Below, in pieces: positions 1-7,812 of a stretch of DNA of 64,000 nucleotides. Source of the DNA: Sphingomonas bisphenolicum. Lineage in GTDB: Bacteria; Pseudomonadota; Alphaproteobacteria; Sphingomonadales; Sphingomonadaceae. Location: NCBI RefSeq assembly GCF_024349785.1, contig NZ_AP018817.1:1271501-1335500 (forward strand). The letters run 5' to 3'. Numbering within the stretch: position 1 is the stretch's first letter; each line of letters begins with the position of its first letter. The position numbers and the translations under genes were made by a program. The notes under the pieces are model-generated. The model made no database searches, had not been told where the DNA came from, and saw nothing but the letters and a program-made list of their open reading frames with translations.

Positions 1-326
1 ATGCGGCCGACCTTCACCACCGGCAGCTTCGACGCGAAGGTCAGCACCACCGCCATCTGAAGCAGCACGCGGAAGGTGTCGCGGATATTGTTCGGATGGA
101 ATTCCGCGAAGCTTTCCGCGCAGTCGCCGCCCTGCAACAGGAAGGCGTCGCCGGTCACGACCTTGGCGAGATCTGCCTTCAGGTTGCGTGCCTCGCCCGC
201 AAAGACGAGGGGCGGAAACTGGCCAAGCTGGGCCTCTACCGAGGCAAGCGCCTCTGCGTCCCGGTAAAAGGGCATCTGGATGCCCTTATGCTCCCGCCAG
301 CTTTCCGGCGTCCACTTCGCCGCCAC
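1..326 (-). CDS. aroG: 3-deoxy-D-arabino-heptulosonate 7-phosphate synthase, class II (N-terminal part)
   Basis: Only the first 108 codons are in the window; the gene runs off the left edge. The translation opens with [20 protein letters not shown], and further on contains [10 protein letters not shown], both hallmarks of class II (plant/Mycobacterium type) DAHP synthase. This enzyme condenses phosphoenolpyruvate and erythrose 4-phosphate, the first step of the shikimate pathway. The cysteine in GGDCAE is a metal ligand in the family. I chose the GTG at 324-326 because AAGGAG lies a few bases upstream. Gene identity is secure; the rest of the protein and its 3' context cannot be seen. Confidence 0.9.
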   Translation of the reverse strand, partial: MAAKWTPESWREHKGIQMPFYRDAEALASVEAQLGQFPPLVFAGEARNLKADLAKVVTGDAFLLQGGDCAESFAEFHPNNIRDTFRVLLQMAVVLTFASKLPVVKVGR

Positions 327-468
327 GTCGAGTCTCCTTCGCACAAGATAAAATAGGCGCCGCCCCTACGCTTGTCTGCGGAGCAAGGCAAGAATGTACC
401 AGTTAGGCCATGGGCGCACGCAATGAATTGTCGCGATCAGGCTTTCAGAGGAACCTGGTCGGCTCGCT

Positions 469-822
469 CTATTTCGTGCAGGGCCAGCGCTCGTTCAAGG
501 CCACGCTGACGAGGACCGAGGCGGGCGTCTTGCGCTGGTCGGGCCAGCGTTCGAGATAGGCGATGACGGTCTTGCGGGCTTCTTCCGCGCTCATCCGGTC
601 GGGCCAGCAGACCGGGCGGGCGCGGCCGATGAACATGTCCTTGCGGATGCCGTCGACCACGCCGACGATATAAGCGGTGCAGGCGAGCGCATATTCCGGC
701 GCCTTGTTGCGGCATTTGGCGAGCAGGGTCGTGCCGGTTTCGAACATGAAGGCCTGCGCCGCGACCGGGGTGGGGGATGCGGCGAGCAGGGCAGCGGCTA
801 AGGGGAGGAGGCGCATCATCAT
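469..822 (-). CDS. Rap1a/Tai-like small secreted protein
   Basis: A 117-residue protein with a clear signal peptide (MMMRLLPLAAALLAASPTPV, cleavage near AQA). The mature part has the pattern of the Rap1a/Tai immunity domain: paired cysteines (CRNKAPEYALAC), a YIVGVVDGI segment, a second cysteine in RPVCWP and a C-terminal NERWPC. Members of the family in type VI secretion loci bind and inhibit amidase effectors in the periplasm. No effector or T6SS gene is adjacent, so an immunity role is not supported here; many alphaproteobacteria carry such stand-alone Rap1a-domain proteins of unknown role. It lies 48 nt downstream of the b561-YceI gene on the same strand and may be co-transcribed with it. 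Confidence 0.75.
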   Translation of the reverse strand: MMMRLLPLAAALLAASPTPVAAQAFMFETGTTLLAKCRNKAPEYALACTAYIVGVVDGIRKDMFIGRARPVCWPDRMSAEEARKTVIAYLERWPDQRKTPASVLVSVALNERWPCTK

Positions 823-833
823 GTGTCCCTTAT

Positions 834-860
834 CCTGTTCCGGCCTGCGCGGGAGCAGGC
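834..860. repeat. Degenerate copy of the TTCCCGCCTGCGCGGGAA palindrome
   Basis: Short GC-rich imperfect inverted repeat (CCTGTTCCGG / CGCGGGAGCAGG) between the b561-YceI gene and the Rap1a-like gene. It resembles better copies at 2821, 43074 and 61770. It may fold in the transcript as a partial terminator or mRNA-stabilising hairpin. Confidence 0.5.
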
Positions 861-870
861 TGTTTTTTCT

Positions 871-2109
871 TCAATTCTTTCGCTTCGCGGTGAAGGCGAA
901 GGTCAGCGCCACCTGCGGACCAAGCCCGCCGCTGCTGTCGCCATTGCCCACGCCGAAAAGCGCGCGGGTGATGGTGGCGCTGCCCGACACCTTGCGGGTA
1001 GCGTCCTTGCCGGACAGGGTGAAGCGGATCGTCTGCGGTTTGGATACGCCCTTGAGCGTCAGCGTGCCGCGGGCGCGGTAGCTGTTCGGACCGGTGGCTT
1101 CCGCGCCCTTGGCCGTGAAGGTTGCGGTGGGATGAGCGGCGACACCGAAAAATTCGTCGCCGGGCAACATCCCGTCCTTATAGGCGTCGCCCACGCTGGC
1201 CGAGGCCATGTCGATCGTCACCTGGATATCGGCGCTGTCGGGATGATCGGGGTCCATGACGATCTGCGCGGTCCATTTGGAAAAGCTGCCGCTGATCGTC
1301 TCGCCATCATTGCCGACGGAGAAGCCGATGCGGCCGCCGGGCTGCACGGTCCAGGCGGGCGGCGGGCCGACGGGTAGTTCGGCGGCGGCTTCGCTGGCGT
1401 TGGCTGCTGCGTTTTCAGCCGGGACGGCGGCGTTGGCGGCTTCCGCGACATTGGCGTCTTCCGCCGCGGCATTGGCGGGGTCTTCCGCGACCGGGACGGG
1501 CGCCGATGCAGCCTGCGGCGCGGGCAGGATCGCGCGGCCGGCGACGAAGCCGACCAGAATCAACGCGGGCAGCCCGATCAGCAGAGCGGTGGAGCGCCCC
1601 GGCACCATCCGCCAGATGAGGCCATCGCGCATCAGCAGATGATGGCGCAACGCGCCCGCGACGTGCAGCGCCAGCAGCGCGATGCCCAGCCAGGCGAGCA
1701 GGCCATGGCCGTTTTCGGCGAGGCCATGCGCACTCGCTGGCAAGGGCAGATGGGGCAGGGGGATGACGCCGAACAGCAAGGTCGGCACCTTGACCTTTGC
1801 GGTCGATACCAGCGCCCAGCCGGTGAGCGGCGCGCCCAGCATGAAGGCGTAGAGACCGACATGTACGCCCGACGCGAGTGCGCCCTGCCAGCCATTCTCC
1901 AGCTTGGCCGGGCGCGGCTTCCAGAAACGCACGGCAATCCGTGCCAGTGTCAGCGCGAGCACGGTCATGCCGACCGACTTGTGCAACTGGTAGAGGGCGA
2001 AGCCGCGCGCGCCCAGATCCTCCAGCGCCCAGCCGACGGCGATCTGAAAGGCGAGCAGGGCGGCGATCGCCCAGTGCAGGAAGATGGCGGCCCGGCTATA
2101 GCGTTGCAT
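871..2109 (-). CDS. Cytochrome b561-YceI fusion protein
   Basis: A 412-residue fusion. Residues about 1-190 form a di-haem cytochrome b561 module with four transmembrane helices; candidate haem ligands are His12 (FLHW), His43 (QLHKS), His83 (GVHVG) and His149 (ALHVAG). A further hydrophobic helix near 175-192 is followed by an Ala/Glu/Asn-rich linker (about 200-248). The C-terminal 160 residues are a YceI lipocalin-like domain, which in other bacteria binds polyprenyl lipids such as quinones. The protein would be an inner-membrane electron carrier with a periplasmic isoprenoid/quinone-binding cap. The ATG at 2107-2109 is preferred over 2127 because AGGGGA sits just upstream. The reaction carried out is unknown. 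Confidence 0.85.
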   Translation of the reverse strand: MQRYSRAAIFLHWAIAALLAFQIAVGWALEDLGARGFALYQLHKSVGMTVLALTLARIAVRFWKPRPAKLENGWQGALASGVHVGLYAFMLGAPLTGWALVSTAKVKVPTLLFGVIPLPHLPLPASAHGLAENGHGLLAWLGIALLALHVAGALRHHLLMRDGLIWRMVPGRSTALLIGLPALILVGFVAGRAILPAPQAASAPVPVAEDPANAAAEDANVAEAANAAVPAENAAANASEAAAELPVGPPPAWTVQPGGRIGFSVGNDGETISGSFSKWTAQIVMDPDHPDSADIQVTIDMASASVGDAYKDGMLPGDEFFGVAAHPTATFTAKGAEATGPNSYRARGTLTLKGVSKPQTIRFTLSGKDATRKVSGSATITRALFGVGNGDSSGGLGPQVALTFAFTAKRKN

Positions 2110-2360
2110 GGTGGTCCCCTGGATCATGGCGGACCCGAAACTATGACGCCCGTGCGGCCAAGTCCATCGTCCGGGCGCGAAACGCTTCGTTGCCGCCGCA
2201 CCGCCTTATGTGTCCCAAAGGACGCAGTTGCGGCATTTTTATGGGCGCGATTGCATCACCCGCTATCCGGGTTAAGAGGCTTATCTGTTGGATTGACGCG
2301 ATTTCCGGCGTCCGATCGGAAGTCGCTACGGCACGCTCATAATCAGGGAAATAGCAGGAC

Positions 2361-2798
2361 ATGGCCAAACCCGAATCCTGGCGTCTGAACCCGGAGGCTT
2401 ATCGCTTCGTCACCAGCATCGACACGCGGTTCCAGGATCTCGACACCATGGGCCATATCAACAATGTGGCGATCTCCGGCATTTTCGAAACCGCGCGCAT
2501 CCGTTTCCACCATCATATGGGCCGCCATCCGCAGGAGCAGGGCGTGCGCTGGCTGGTCGCGAACGTGAACCTGAACTTCGTCGAGGAATCGCATTTCCCC
2601 TATCCGTTCGAGGTGCATTGCGCGATCGGCCATATCGGCCGCACCAGCTGGACGATCAGTTCGGCCGGCTTCCAGAAGGGCGTGTGCGTCGCCACCTGCG
2701 ACACCACGGTCGTCACCCATGGCGCCGAAGGCCGCCGCGCGATCGACGACACGCTGCGCGAGGCGATGGAGCTGAACTTCCTGCGCCAGCCGGAGTGA
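2361..2798 (+). CDS. Acyl-CoA thioesterase (hot-dog fold)
   Basis: A 145-residue protein of the 4-hydroxybenzoyl-CoA/YbgC thioesterase class. The N-terminal half carries FQDLDTMGHINNVAISGIFE, matching the family motif in which the Asp and the HxNN segment form the active site for hydrolysis of the acyl-CoA thioester. The length is normal for a single hot-dog domain. The natural substrate cannot be read from sequence. It stands alone on the plus strand, divergent from the b561-YceI gene across about 250 bp, and is followed by a convergent DUF983 gene with a perfect palindrome between them. The ATG is preceded by GCAGGA. Confidence 0.82.
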   Translation: MAKPESWRLNPEAYRFVTSIDTRFQDLDTMGHINNVAISGIFETARIRFHHHMGRHPQEQGVRWLVANVNLNFVEESHFPYPFEVHCAIGHIGRTSWTISSAGFQKGVCVATCDTTVVTHGAEGRRAIDDTLREAMELNFLRQPE

Positions 2799-2820
2799 TT
2801 TCAAGCGCCATTTAAGCGTT

Positions 2821-2848
2821 GCGTGTTCCCGCCTGCGCGGGAACACGC
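2821..2848. repeat. Perfect 12-bp palindrome (GTTCCCGCCTGCGCGGGAAC family)
   Basis: The arms GCGTGTTCCCGC (2821-2832) and GCGGGAACACGC (2837-2848) are perfectly complementary around a CTGC loop. It lies in the 92-bp convergent gap between the thioesterase and DUF983 genes, so it could serve as a bidirectional terminator, though there is no T-run. Related copies are at 834, 43074 and 61770. Confidence 0.8.
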
Positions 2849-2890
2849 AGGGCGTTAGTCAGCAGTCAAGGGACTGAATGTCGATCGGTC

Positions 2891-3268
2891 CTAGCGAAAT
2901 CCCGCCATGCGCCGGCTCCATTGCACCGCGATCACCGCGCCCTTGACCGGCTGGATCATCGCCACGGCCAGCAGCACGGCGAGGCTGGGCCAGATCAGCG
3001 CCTGCCAGCCCAGCGGGATGGCGAGGGCGCTGTTCACCTCGATCATCAGGGGCACCAATATATGGCCCAACAGCAAGATGACGATATAGGCGGGGAAGTC
3101 GTCCGCCTGATGCGCGTCGAGCGCCAGGCCGCAGGACGGGCAATTGGGCGCGGTCTTGAGGAAGCGGGCGAACATGCGCCCCTCGCCGCAGGCCGGGCAT
3201 CGTCCCCGCAGCCCATGCCCGATGGCGGCGCCGGTCGGGCGATCGGACGGGGGTGCGGGATCGGTCAC
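2891..3268 (-). CDS. DUF983 family membrane protein
   Basis: About 125 residues. The N-terminus has a two-cysteine-pair zinc-ribbon-like segment (GRCPACGEGRMF, then NCPSCGLAL about 20 residues on), followed by a short loop and two long hydrophobic helices (YIVILLLGHILVPLMIEV and WPSLAVLLAVAMI). This is the DUF983 layout. The function is unknown, although such genes often lie near cytochrome oxidase genes in alphaproteobacteria. The neighbours here (thioesterase, pabB) give no clue. The GTG at 3266-3268 is preferred; an upstream TTG at 3304 would add 12 residues without a better ribosome-binding site. Confidence 0.8.
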   Translation of the reverse strand: MTDPAPPSDRPTGAAIGHGLRGRCPACGEGRMFARFLKTAPNCPSCGLALDAHQADDFPAYIVILLLGHILVPLMIEVNSALAIPLGWQALIWPSLAVLLAVAMIQPVKGAVIAVQWSRRMAGFR

Positions 3269-3361
3269 GTCCCGGCAGCTAGGGGCTTTGAATGCCGGGC
3301 GCAATGGCGCGTCTGTGGCTTACCGCCTTTCGCCGATTGTAAAGCCTGTTAAGAAGCGCCC

Positions 3362-4531
3362 ATGCGTCTGCCCGGTCCCAACGAAGCCTATTGCCTGTTC
3401 GACGACGCGCGCGCGCGCAGCGTGGCGCCCGCGCGCCTCTACCGCGACCCGGTGGAGGTCGTCGTCGCCCGCCGCATGGCCGATGTGCAGCCTGCGCTCG
3501 ACCGCATCGCCGAAGCGCAGGAGAGCGGCCTGCATGTCGCGGGCTATATGGCCTATGAGGCGGGACTGGCGCTGGAGGAGCGGCTGGCGCCGATCGCGCA
3601 CCGGCAGGACGCGGGCGCTGCGCCCCTGCTGTGGTTCGGCCTGTTCGAAGGGGTGCGGCTGATCCCGCCCGGCACGCTGCCCGACCTGCTGCCCGACCCG
3701 GCGGGCGCGACCGTCGGCCCGCTGCGCCCCTTGGTGGACGAGGCCGCCTATGGCGTCGCCTTTGGCCAAGTGCAGGATTATATCCGCGCCGGCGACATCT
3801 ATCAGGTCAATCTGACCTTCCCCTGCGATGTCGATGTCGCGGGCGACCCGCTCGCCCTCTATGCCGCGGTCCGGCCGCGCGCCGCGGCGGGCTATGGCGG
3901 GGTGATCCGCACCGGCGATCGATCGATCCTGTCCTTCTCGCCCGAACTCTTCTTCACCCAGGTCCGCGGCCAGTTGACCGCGCGACCGATGAAGGGCACC
4001 GCCACCCGCGCCGCCGACCCGAATGCAGATGCGGCGCAGGCCCGCTGGCTGGAAAGCGACGCCAAGCAACGCGCCGAAAATCTGATGATCGTGGACCTGC
4101 TGCGCAACGACCTGTCGCGGGTGTCGCGCGCGGGCAGCGTGATCGTGCCCGACCTGTTCAAGGTCGAAACCTATCCCACCGTGCATCAACTGGTGTCGAC
4201 GGTGCGCGCGCGCATCCTGCCCGGCCTGTCGCCGGTGGACGTGCTGCGCGTGTTGTTCCCCTGCGGCTCCATCACCGGCGCGCCCAAGGTGCGGGCGATG
4301 GAGATCATCGATGCGGTCGAACCCCATGCGCGCGGCGTCTATACCGGCACGATGGGCTGGATCGATCCGGAAGGCGACGCCGCGTTCAATGTTGCCATCC
4401 GCACCATTTCCGTCGAAGAAGGCGCAGGGACGGGGCGGCTCGGCCTGGGGTCCGGTATCGTCGCGGATTCGGATTGCGCATCCGAATGGGCGGAGTGCCT
4501 GGCCAAGGGGCGCTTCCTGTCGCTCCCTTGA
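3362..4531 (+). CDS. pabB: Aminodeoxychorismate synthase component I
   Basis: A 389-residue chorismate-binding enzyme. It aminates chorismate to 4-amino-4-deoxychorismate, the first committed step of p-aminobenzoate and folate synthesis, with ammonia from a separate glutaminase (PabA) not seen here. The C-terminal two thirds carries the chorismate-binding fold: RPMKGTATR, the AENLMIVDLLRNDL segment and CGSITGAPK at residues 301-309, the conserved loop near the active site. It is followed 61 nt later by a class IV aminotransferase-fold gene (pabC), so this is a pabB-pabC pair for PABA. That pairing, and the lack of TrpE-type features, favours PabB over anthranilate synthase. Confidence 0.9.
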   Translation: MRLPGPNEAYCLFDDARARSVAPARLYRDPVEVVVARRMADVQPALDRIAEAQESGLHVAGYMAYEAGLALEERLAPIAHRQDAGAAPLLWFGLFEGVRLIPPGTLPDLLPDPAGATVGPLRPLVDEAAYGVAFGQVQDYIRAGDIYQVNLTFPCDVDVAGDPLALYAAVRPRAAAGYGGVIRTGDRSILSFSPELFFTQVRGQLTARPMKGTATRAADPNADAAQARWLESDAKQRAENLMIVDLLRNDLSRVSRAGSVIVPDLFKVETYPTVHQLVSTVRARILPGLSPVDVLRVLFPCGSITGAPKVRAMEIIDAVEPHARGVYTGTMGWIDPEGDAAFNVAIRTISVEEGAGTGRLGLGSGIVADSDCASEWAECLAKGRFLSLP

Positions 4532-4592
4532 CCCTGGGCCTGATCCCTTAAGAGTGGTTGACTTTTGGCGCGGTGGGGCTTGAAAAGTTTCA

Positions 4593-5216
4593 ATGGCATT
4601 GGCTGACGGACGGTTCGACCTCATCGAAACCATGGCCTTCGATCCGCTCGAAGGCATCAGGTTGCTGGAACTGCATCTTGAGCGGATCAAGGCGAGCGCC
4701 GACGCGCTCGGCTTCCATTTCGATCGCCATGATGTGCGCAACGAATTGCAGGCTGCGACCTTCCGCCTGCGCGACCGCAGCCGGGTGCGGCTGATGGTGT
4801 CGCGCGGCGGGGCGATCGCGATCGAGGTGCGCGGTCATCTGGGCTGGCCCGACCCGATCATGAAGGTCGCGGCCGTGCCGCGCCATGCGCCCGCGGATGA
4901 CCTGCGCCTGCTGCACAAGACCAGCGATCGCAGCCTCTACAAGGACGCGCTGAAACGTGGCGGCACCTATGAAGTGCTGCTGATCGATGCGCAGGGCTAT
5001 CTGACCGAAGGCTGCTTCTCCTCCATCTTCGTCGAACGGGGCGACAAGCTGGTGACGCCGCCTCTGGCGCGCGGCATCCTGCCCGGCATCTTGCGCCAGA
5101 GCCTGATCGACATGGGGGAGGCGGTGGAAGGCGACCTGCGCCCCTACGACCTGGAGCGCGGCTTCTTCATCGGCAATGCGGCGCGCGGCATGGCCGCCGC
5201 GACATGGTCGCGGTGA
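4593..5216 (+). CDS. pabC: Aminodeoxychorismate lyase (class IV PLP enzyme)
   Basis: A 207-residue protein of the branched-chain aminotransferase/ADC lyase fold. Lys109 in HKTSDRSLYK is the expected PLP Schiff-base lysine. The later LTEGCFSSIFV and GILPGILRQSL segments match the cofactor phosphate-binding and C-terminal motifs. ADC lyase removes pyruvate from aminodeoxychorismate to give p-aminobenzoate. It is somewhat shorter than E. coli PabC (about 270), which is common for alphaproteobacterial versions. The ribosome-binding site is weak. The assignment rests on the fold plus adjacency to pabB; a D-amino acid aminotransferase is less likely in this context. Confidence 0.82.
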   Translation: MALADGRFDLIETMAFDPLEGIRLLELHLERIKASADALGFHFDRHDVRNELQAATFRLRDRSRVRLMVSRGGAIAIEVRGHLGWPDPIMKVAAVPRHAPADDLRLLHKTSDRSLYKDALKRGGTYEVLLIDAQGYLTEGCFSSIFVERGDKLVTPPLARGILPGILRQSLIDMGEAVEGDLRPYDLERGFFIGNAARGMAAATWSR

Positions 5217-5431
5217 CCGGGTAACGCCGAATATGGCGCGATAGCCGCGCTATTGTGCCGTAAAGCCAATAAGCGGCATCTGGCCGGTTGCCCCTTTCTC
5301 CGTTGCACATTAAGGGACGCCGCGTCCGCTTTTGTTGCGGACGTTGGGGATTCTATATTTTTTTGACGCGATTTCCGAGTCAACAGGCTGTTTCGCCTAG
5401 TTTGAAATCGCTCTGAGGAAAGATTGTTGCC

Positions 5432-6634
5432 ATGAGCCAGACTTCTGCCGCCTTGGGTCGCATCCAGCCGTCCGCCACGCTCGCCATGAGCGCCCGCGTG
5501 AACGCGCTCAAAGCCGAAGGCGTGGACGTTATTGGCCTGTCGGCCGGCGAGCCGGACTTCGACACCCCCGATTTCGTCAAGGAAGCGGGCATTGCGGCGA
5601 TCCGCAACAACCTGACCCGCTACACCGACGTGGACGGCACCGCCGATGTCAAGGAAGCCGTCGCCTTCAAGTTCAAGCGCGACAATGGCCTGACCTACAA
5701 GCGCAGCCAGATCAGCGTCAATTCGGGCGGCAAGCACACATTGTTCAACGCGCTGGTCGCGACCGTCGATGCGGGCGATGAGGTCATCATCCCGGCGCCC
5801 TATTGGGTCAGCTATCCCGACATCGTGAATTTCGCGGGCGGCACCCCGGTGTTCATAGAAGGCCCGGCGAGCCAGGGCTACAAGATCACCGCCGCCCAGC
5901 TGGACGCCGCGATGACTCCGCGCACCAAATGGGTGATGCTGAACTCGCCGTCCAATCCGTCGGGCGCGGCCTATTCGGCCGACGAACTGAAGGCGCTGGC
6001 CGACGTGCTGCTGCGTCACCCGCATGTGCTGGTGATGACCGACGACATGTATGAGCATGTCTGGTACGCATCGACTCCCTTCGCCACCATCGCGCAGGTC
6101 TGCCCGGAGCTGTACGACCGCACCTTGACGGTCAATGGCTGCTCCAAGGCCTTCTCCATGACCGGCTGGCGCATCGGTTTCGCCGGTGGCCCCGAATGGA
6201 TCATCAAGGCGATGAGCAAGCTCCAGTCGCAGTCGACCAGCAATCCCTGCTCGATCAGCCAGGCTGCCGCCGTCGCCGCGCTGACCGGCCCGCAGGACTT
6301 CCTGGAAGAGCGTAACGGCGTGTTCCGCAAGCGCCGCGACATGGTCGTCGCCATGCTGAACGACGCGCCGGGCCTGGATTGCCCGACGCCCGAAGGCGCC
6401 TTCTACGTCTATCCCGACGCCAGCGGCGTGATCGGCAAGGTGACGCCCAAGGGGGTGACGATCGACAGCGACGAGACGCTGATCGGCTATTTCCTAGACG
6501 AAGCGAAGGTCGCCGCCGTTCATGGCGCGGCCTTCGGCCTCTCGCCGGCCTTCCGCATCAGCTATGCGACGTCGGACGACGTGCTCAAAAAGGCCTGCAC
6601 GCGGATTCAGGAGGCGTGCGCCGCGCTTCGTTAA
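5432..6634 (+). CDS. aatA: Aspartate aminotransferase (class I, PLP)
   Basis: A 400-residue fold-type I aminotransferase of the Ib (thermophile/Rhizobium-type AspC) subgroup. It interconverts aspartate and 2-oxoglutarate with oxaloacetate and glutamate in the cytoplasm. Recognisable features are LSAGEPDFDTP (residues 37-47), YTDVDGTADVKEAV, the NSPSNPSGAAY segment (171-181) that contacts PLP, the Asp204/Asp205 pair, and SKAFSMTGWRIGF with Lys239 as the Schiff-base lysine. GAGGAAAG lies about 12 nt before the ATG. It is monocistronic and followed by a long perfect hairpin. Some relatives also accept prephenate, which cannot be excluded here. Confidence 0.93.
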   Translation: MSQTSAALGRIQPSATLAMSARVNALKAEGVDVIGLSAGEPDFDTPDFVKEAGIAAIRNNLTRYTDVDGTADVKEAVAFKFKRDNGLTYKRSQISVNSGGKHTLFNALVATVDAGDEVIIPAPYWVSYPDIVNFAGGTPVFIEGPASQGYKITAAQLDAAMTPRTKWVMLNSPSNPSGAAYSADELKALADVLLRHPHVLVMTDDMYEHVWYASTPFATIAQVCPELYDRTLTVNGCSKAFSMTGWRIGFAGGPEWIIKAMSKLQSQSTSNPCSISQAAAVAALTGPQDFLEERNGVFRKRRDMVVAMLNDAPGLDCPTPEGAFYVYPDASGVIGKVTPKGVTIDSDETLIGYFLDEAKVAAVHGAAFGLSPAFRISYATSDDVLKKACTRIQEACAALR

Positions 6635-6642
6635 CGAGAAAG

Positions 6643-6692
6643 CCGCACCAGTCTTCAAGCGAGGCATGTGACTCGCTTGAAGACTGGTGCGG
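6643..6692 (+). terminator. Perfect 20-bp inverted repeat after aatA
   Basis: Arms 6643-6662 and 6673-6692 are exact reverse complements around a 10-nt loop, starting 9 nt after the aatA stop codon. The arm is unusually long for an intrinsic terminator, moderate in GC, and followed only by TTTC. With a one-base bulge the pairing extends by four A-T pairs on the outer side. It probably ends or stabilises the aatA transcript. Confidence 0.7.
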
Positions 6693-6956
6693 TTTCGCGC
6701 GGCATCGCTGCGCCCAGAAATATCACAAAATGGAAACGGTCCTTTTCGCACCGCGCCGTCTTGCGATTGACGCGGCATGGCTTATATGCCCGTTGCATAG
6801 AGAAACTGATTTAAGGACTGCCGCCTTTCGTCGTTCTGTCCCTGGCACTGGTCGAAACCCGCTCCCGCGCGGCCGGCCGTTCAGTCAGGGGCAAGGCGCA
6901 TGGAGGTAGTCGACAGGTCGAGACGGCCTGAACCATATTTTAGAAAGGCGTTGGCC
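6693..6956. other. Intergenic region before the small membrane protein, no gene seen
   Basis: About 260 bp between the aatA hairpin and the small membrane protein at 6957. I see no convincing open reading frame or known structured RNA. The segment 6895-6956 is the likely 5' UTR, with AAAGG shortly before the ATG. A promoter for the small protein/msrA unit is expected here, but I could not pick one with confidence. Confidence 0.4.
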
Positions 6957-7109
6957 ATGGTGGCATTCCTGAAATCCGATCTGTTCCTGCGCTTCCTGGG
7001 CGGGTTCGCGATCGGCGCGGTGGGCATGTTCATGCTCCAGCCGGAGGAGGCTCCGGTATTCGGATCGCCCGCGATTGCGGCGACCTCGACCAACAGTGCG
7101 GCGCTCTGA
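6957..7109 (+). CDS. Small single-pass membrane protein upstream of msrA
   Basis: A 50-residue protein starting MVAFLKSDLFLRFLGGFAIG, with one hydrophobic helix (about residues 10-28) and a short Ala/Thr/Ser tail. The ATG at 6957 has AAAGG upstream; a longer in-frame start at 6900 adds an unlikely polar extension. Its last 14 nt overlap the probable msrA start, suggesting translational coupling. I do not recognise a family. It may be an anchor or regulator for the neighbouring exported MsrA, but that is only inference from position. Confidence 0.6.
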   Translation: MVAFLKSDLFLRFLGGFAIGAVGMFMLQPEEAPVFGSPAIAATSTNSAAL

Positions 7110-7767
7110 CAGCCTCGCCCTGATTGCTCTGGCGGCGCTTGTCGTCGCCACGCCTCTGCGCGCCGAGCGCGCCGTCCTCGCCCCCGTTCCGACCATCGAC
7201 GCCGCGCCCACGCGCAAGCTGGAGACGGCCGTGTTCGCCGGCGGCTGCTATTGGGGCGTCGAGGGGGTCTTCTCCCACGTCAAAGGTGTCCATCTCGTCG
7301 TCTCCGGCTTTGCCGGCGGACCGCGCGATCGCCGTGTCGACTATGACATGGTGAGCGGCGGCGACACCGGCTATGCCGAGGCCGTGCGCGTCACCTACGA
7401 TCCCGCGCAGGTCAGCTACGGCACCTTGCTGCGCATCTTCTTCTCGGTGGTGGCCGATCCCACCACGCTGAATTATCAGCAGCCCGATCATGGCACCCAA
7501 TATCGCAGCGCGCTGTTCCCGCTGAACGACGGGCAGGCCAAGGCGGCGACCGCCTATCTGGCGCAGATCGGCAAGGCAGGGCTGTGGCGCGATCCGATCG
7601 TGACCAGGGTGGAGCGCTTCACCGGCTTCCAGAACGCCGCGCGGGACCATCAGGATTTCATGCGGAAGAACCCGCGCCATCCCTATATAATGCGCTGGGA
7701 CGCGCCGAAGCTGGCCGCGTTCAAGGCGATGTTTCCGACCCTCTATCGCGAGACGCCGTCGGCCTGA
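7096..7767 (+). CDS. msrA: Peptide methionine sulfoxide reductase MsrA, exported
   Basis: MsrA reduces the S-epimer of methionine sulfoxide in oxidised proteins. The core motif FAGGCYWGVEGVF places the nucleophilic cysteine at residue 51. The later segments SGFAGG and DHGTQYRSALF are also typical. The N-terminus from the GTG at 7096 reads as a signal peptide (about 22 residues ending LRAERA), so the enzyme should act in the periplasm; a TTG at 7075 is the alternative start. No second catalytic cysteine follows near the C-terminus, so recycling may rely on another thiol donor. The start overlaps the small membrane protein gene by 14 nt. Confidence 0.9.
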   Translation: MRRSDSLALIALAALVVATPLRAERAVLAPVPTIDAAPTRKLETAVFAGGCYWGVEGVFSHVKGVHLVVSGFAGGPRDRRVDYDMVSGGDTGYAEAVRVTYDPAQVSYGTLLRIFFSVVADPTTLNYQQPDHGTQYRSALFPLNDGQAKAATAYLAQIGKAGLWRDPIVTRVERFTGFQNAARDHQDFMRKNPRHPYIMRWDAPKLAAFKAMFPTLYRETPSA

Positions 7768-7812
7768 AGGCCGGGCGAGAGGGCTGGCCATGGGCCAACC
7801 CTCTGCATCCTG

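Noticed and set aside
3320..4741. A 473-codon minus-strand frame over pabB/pabC
   Set aside because: Antisense to two secure genes; composition is typical of a shadow frame with no motif.
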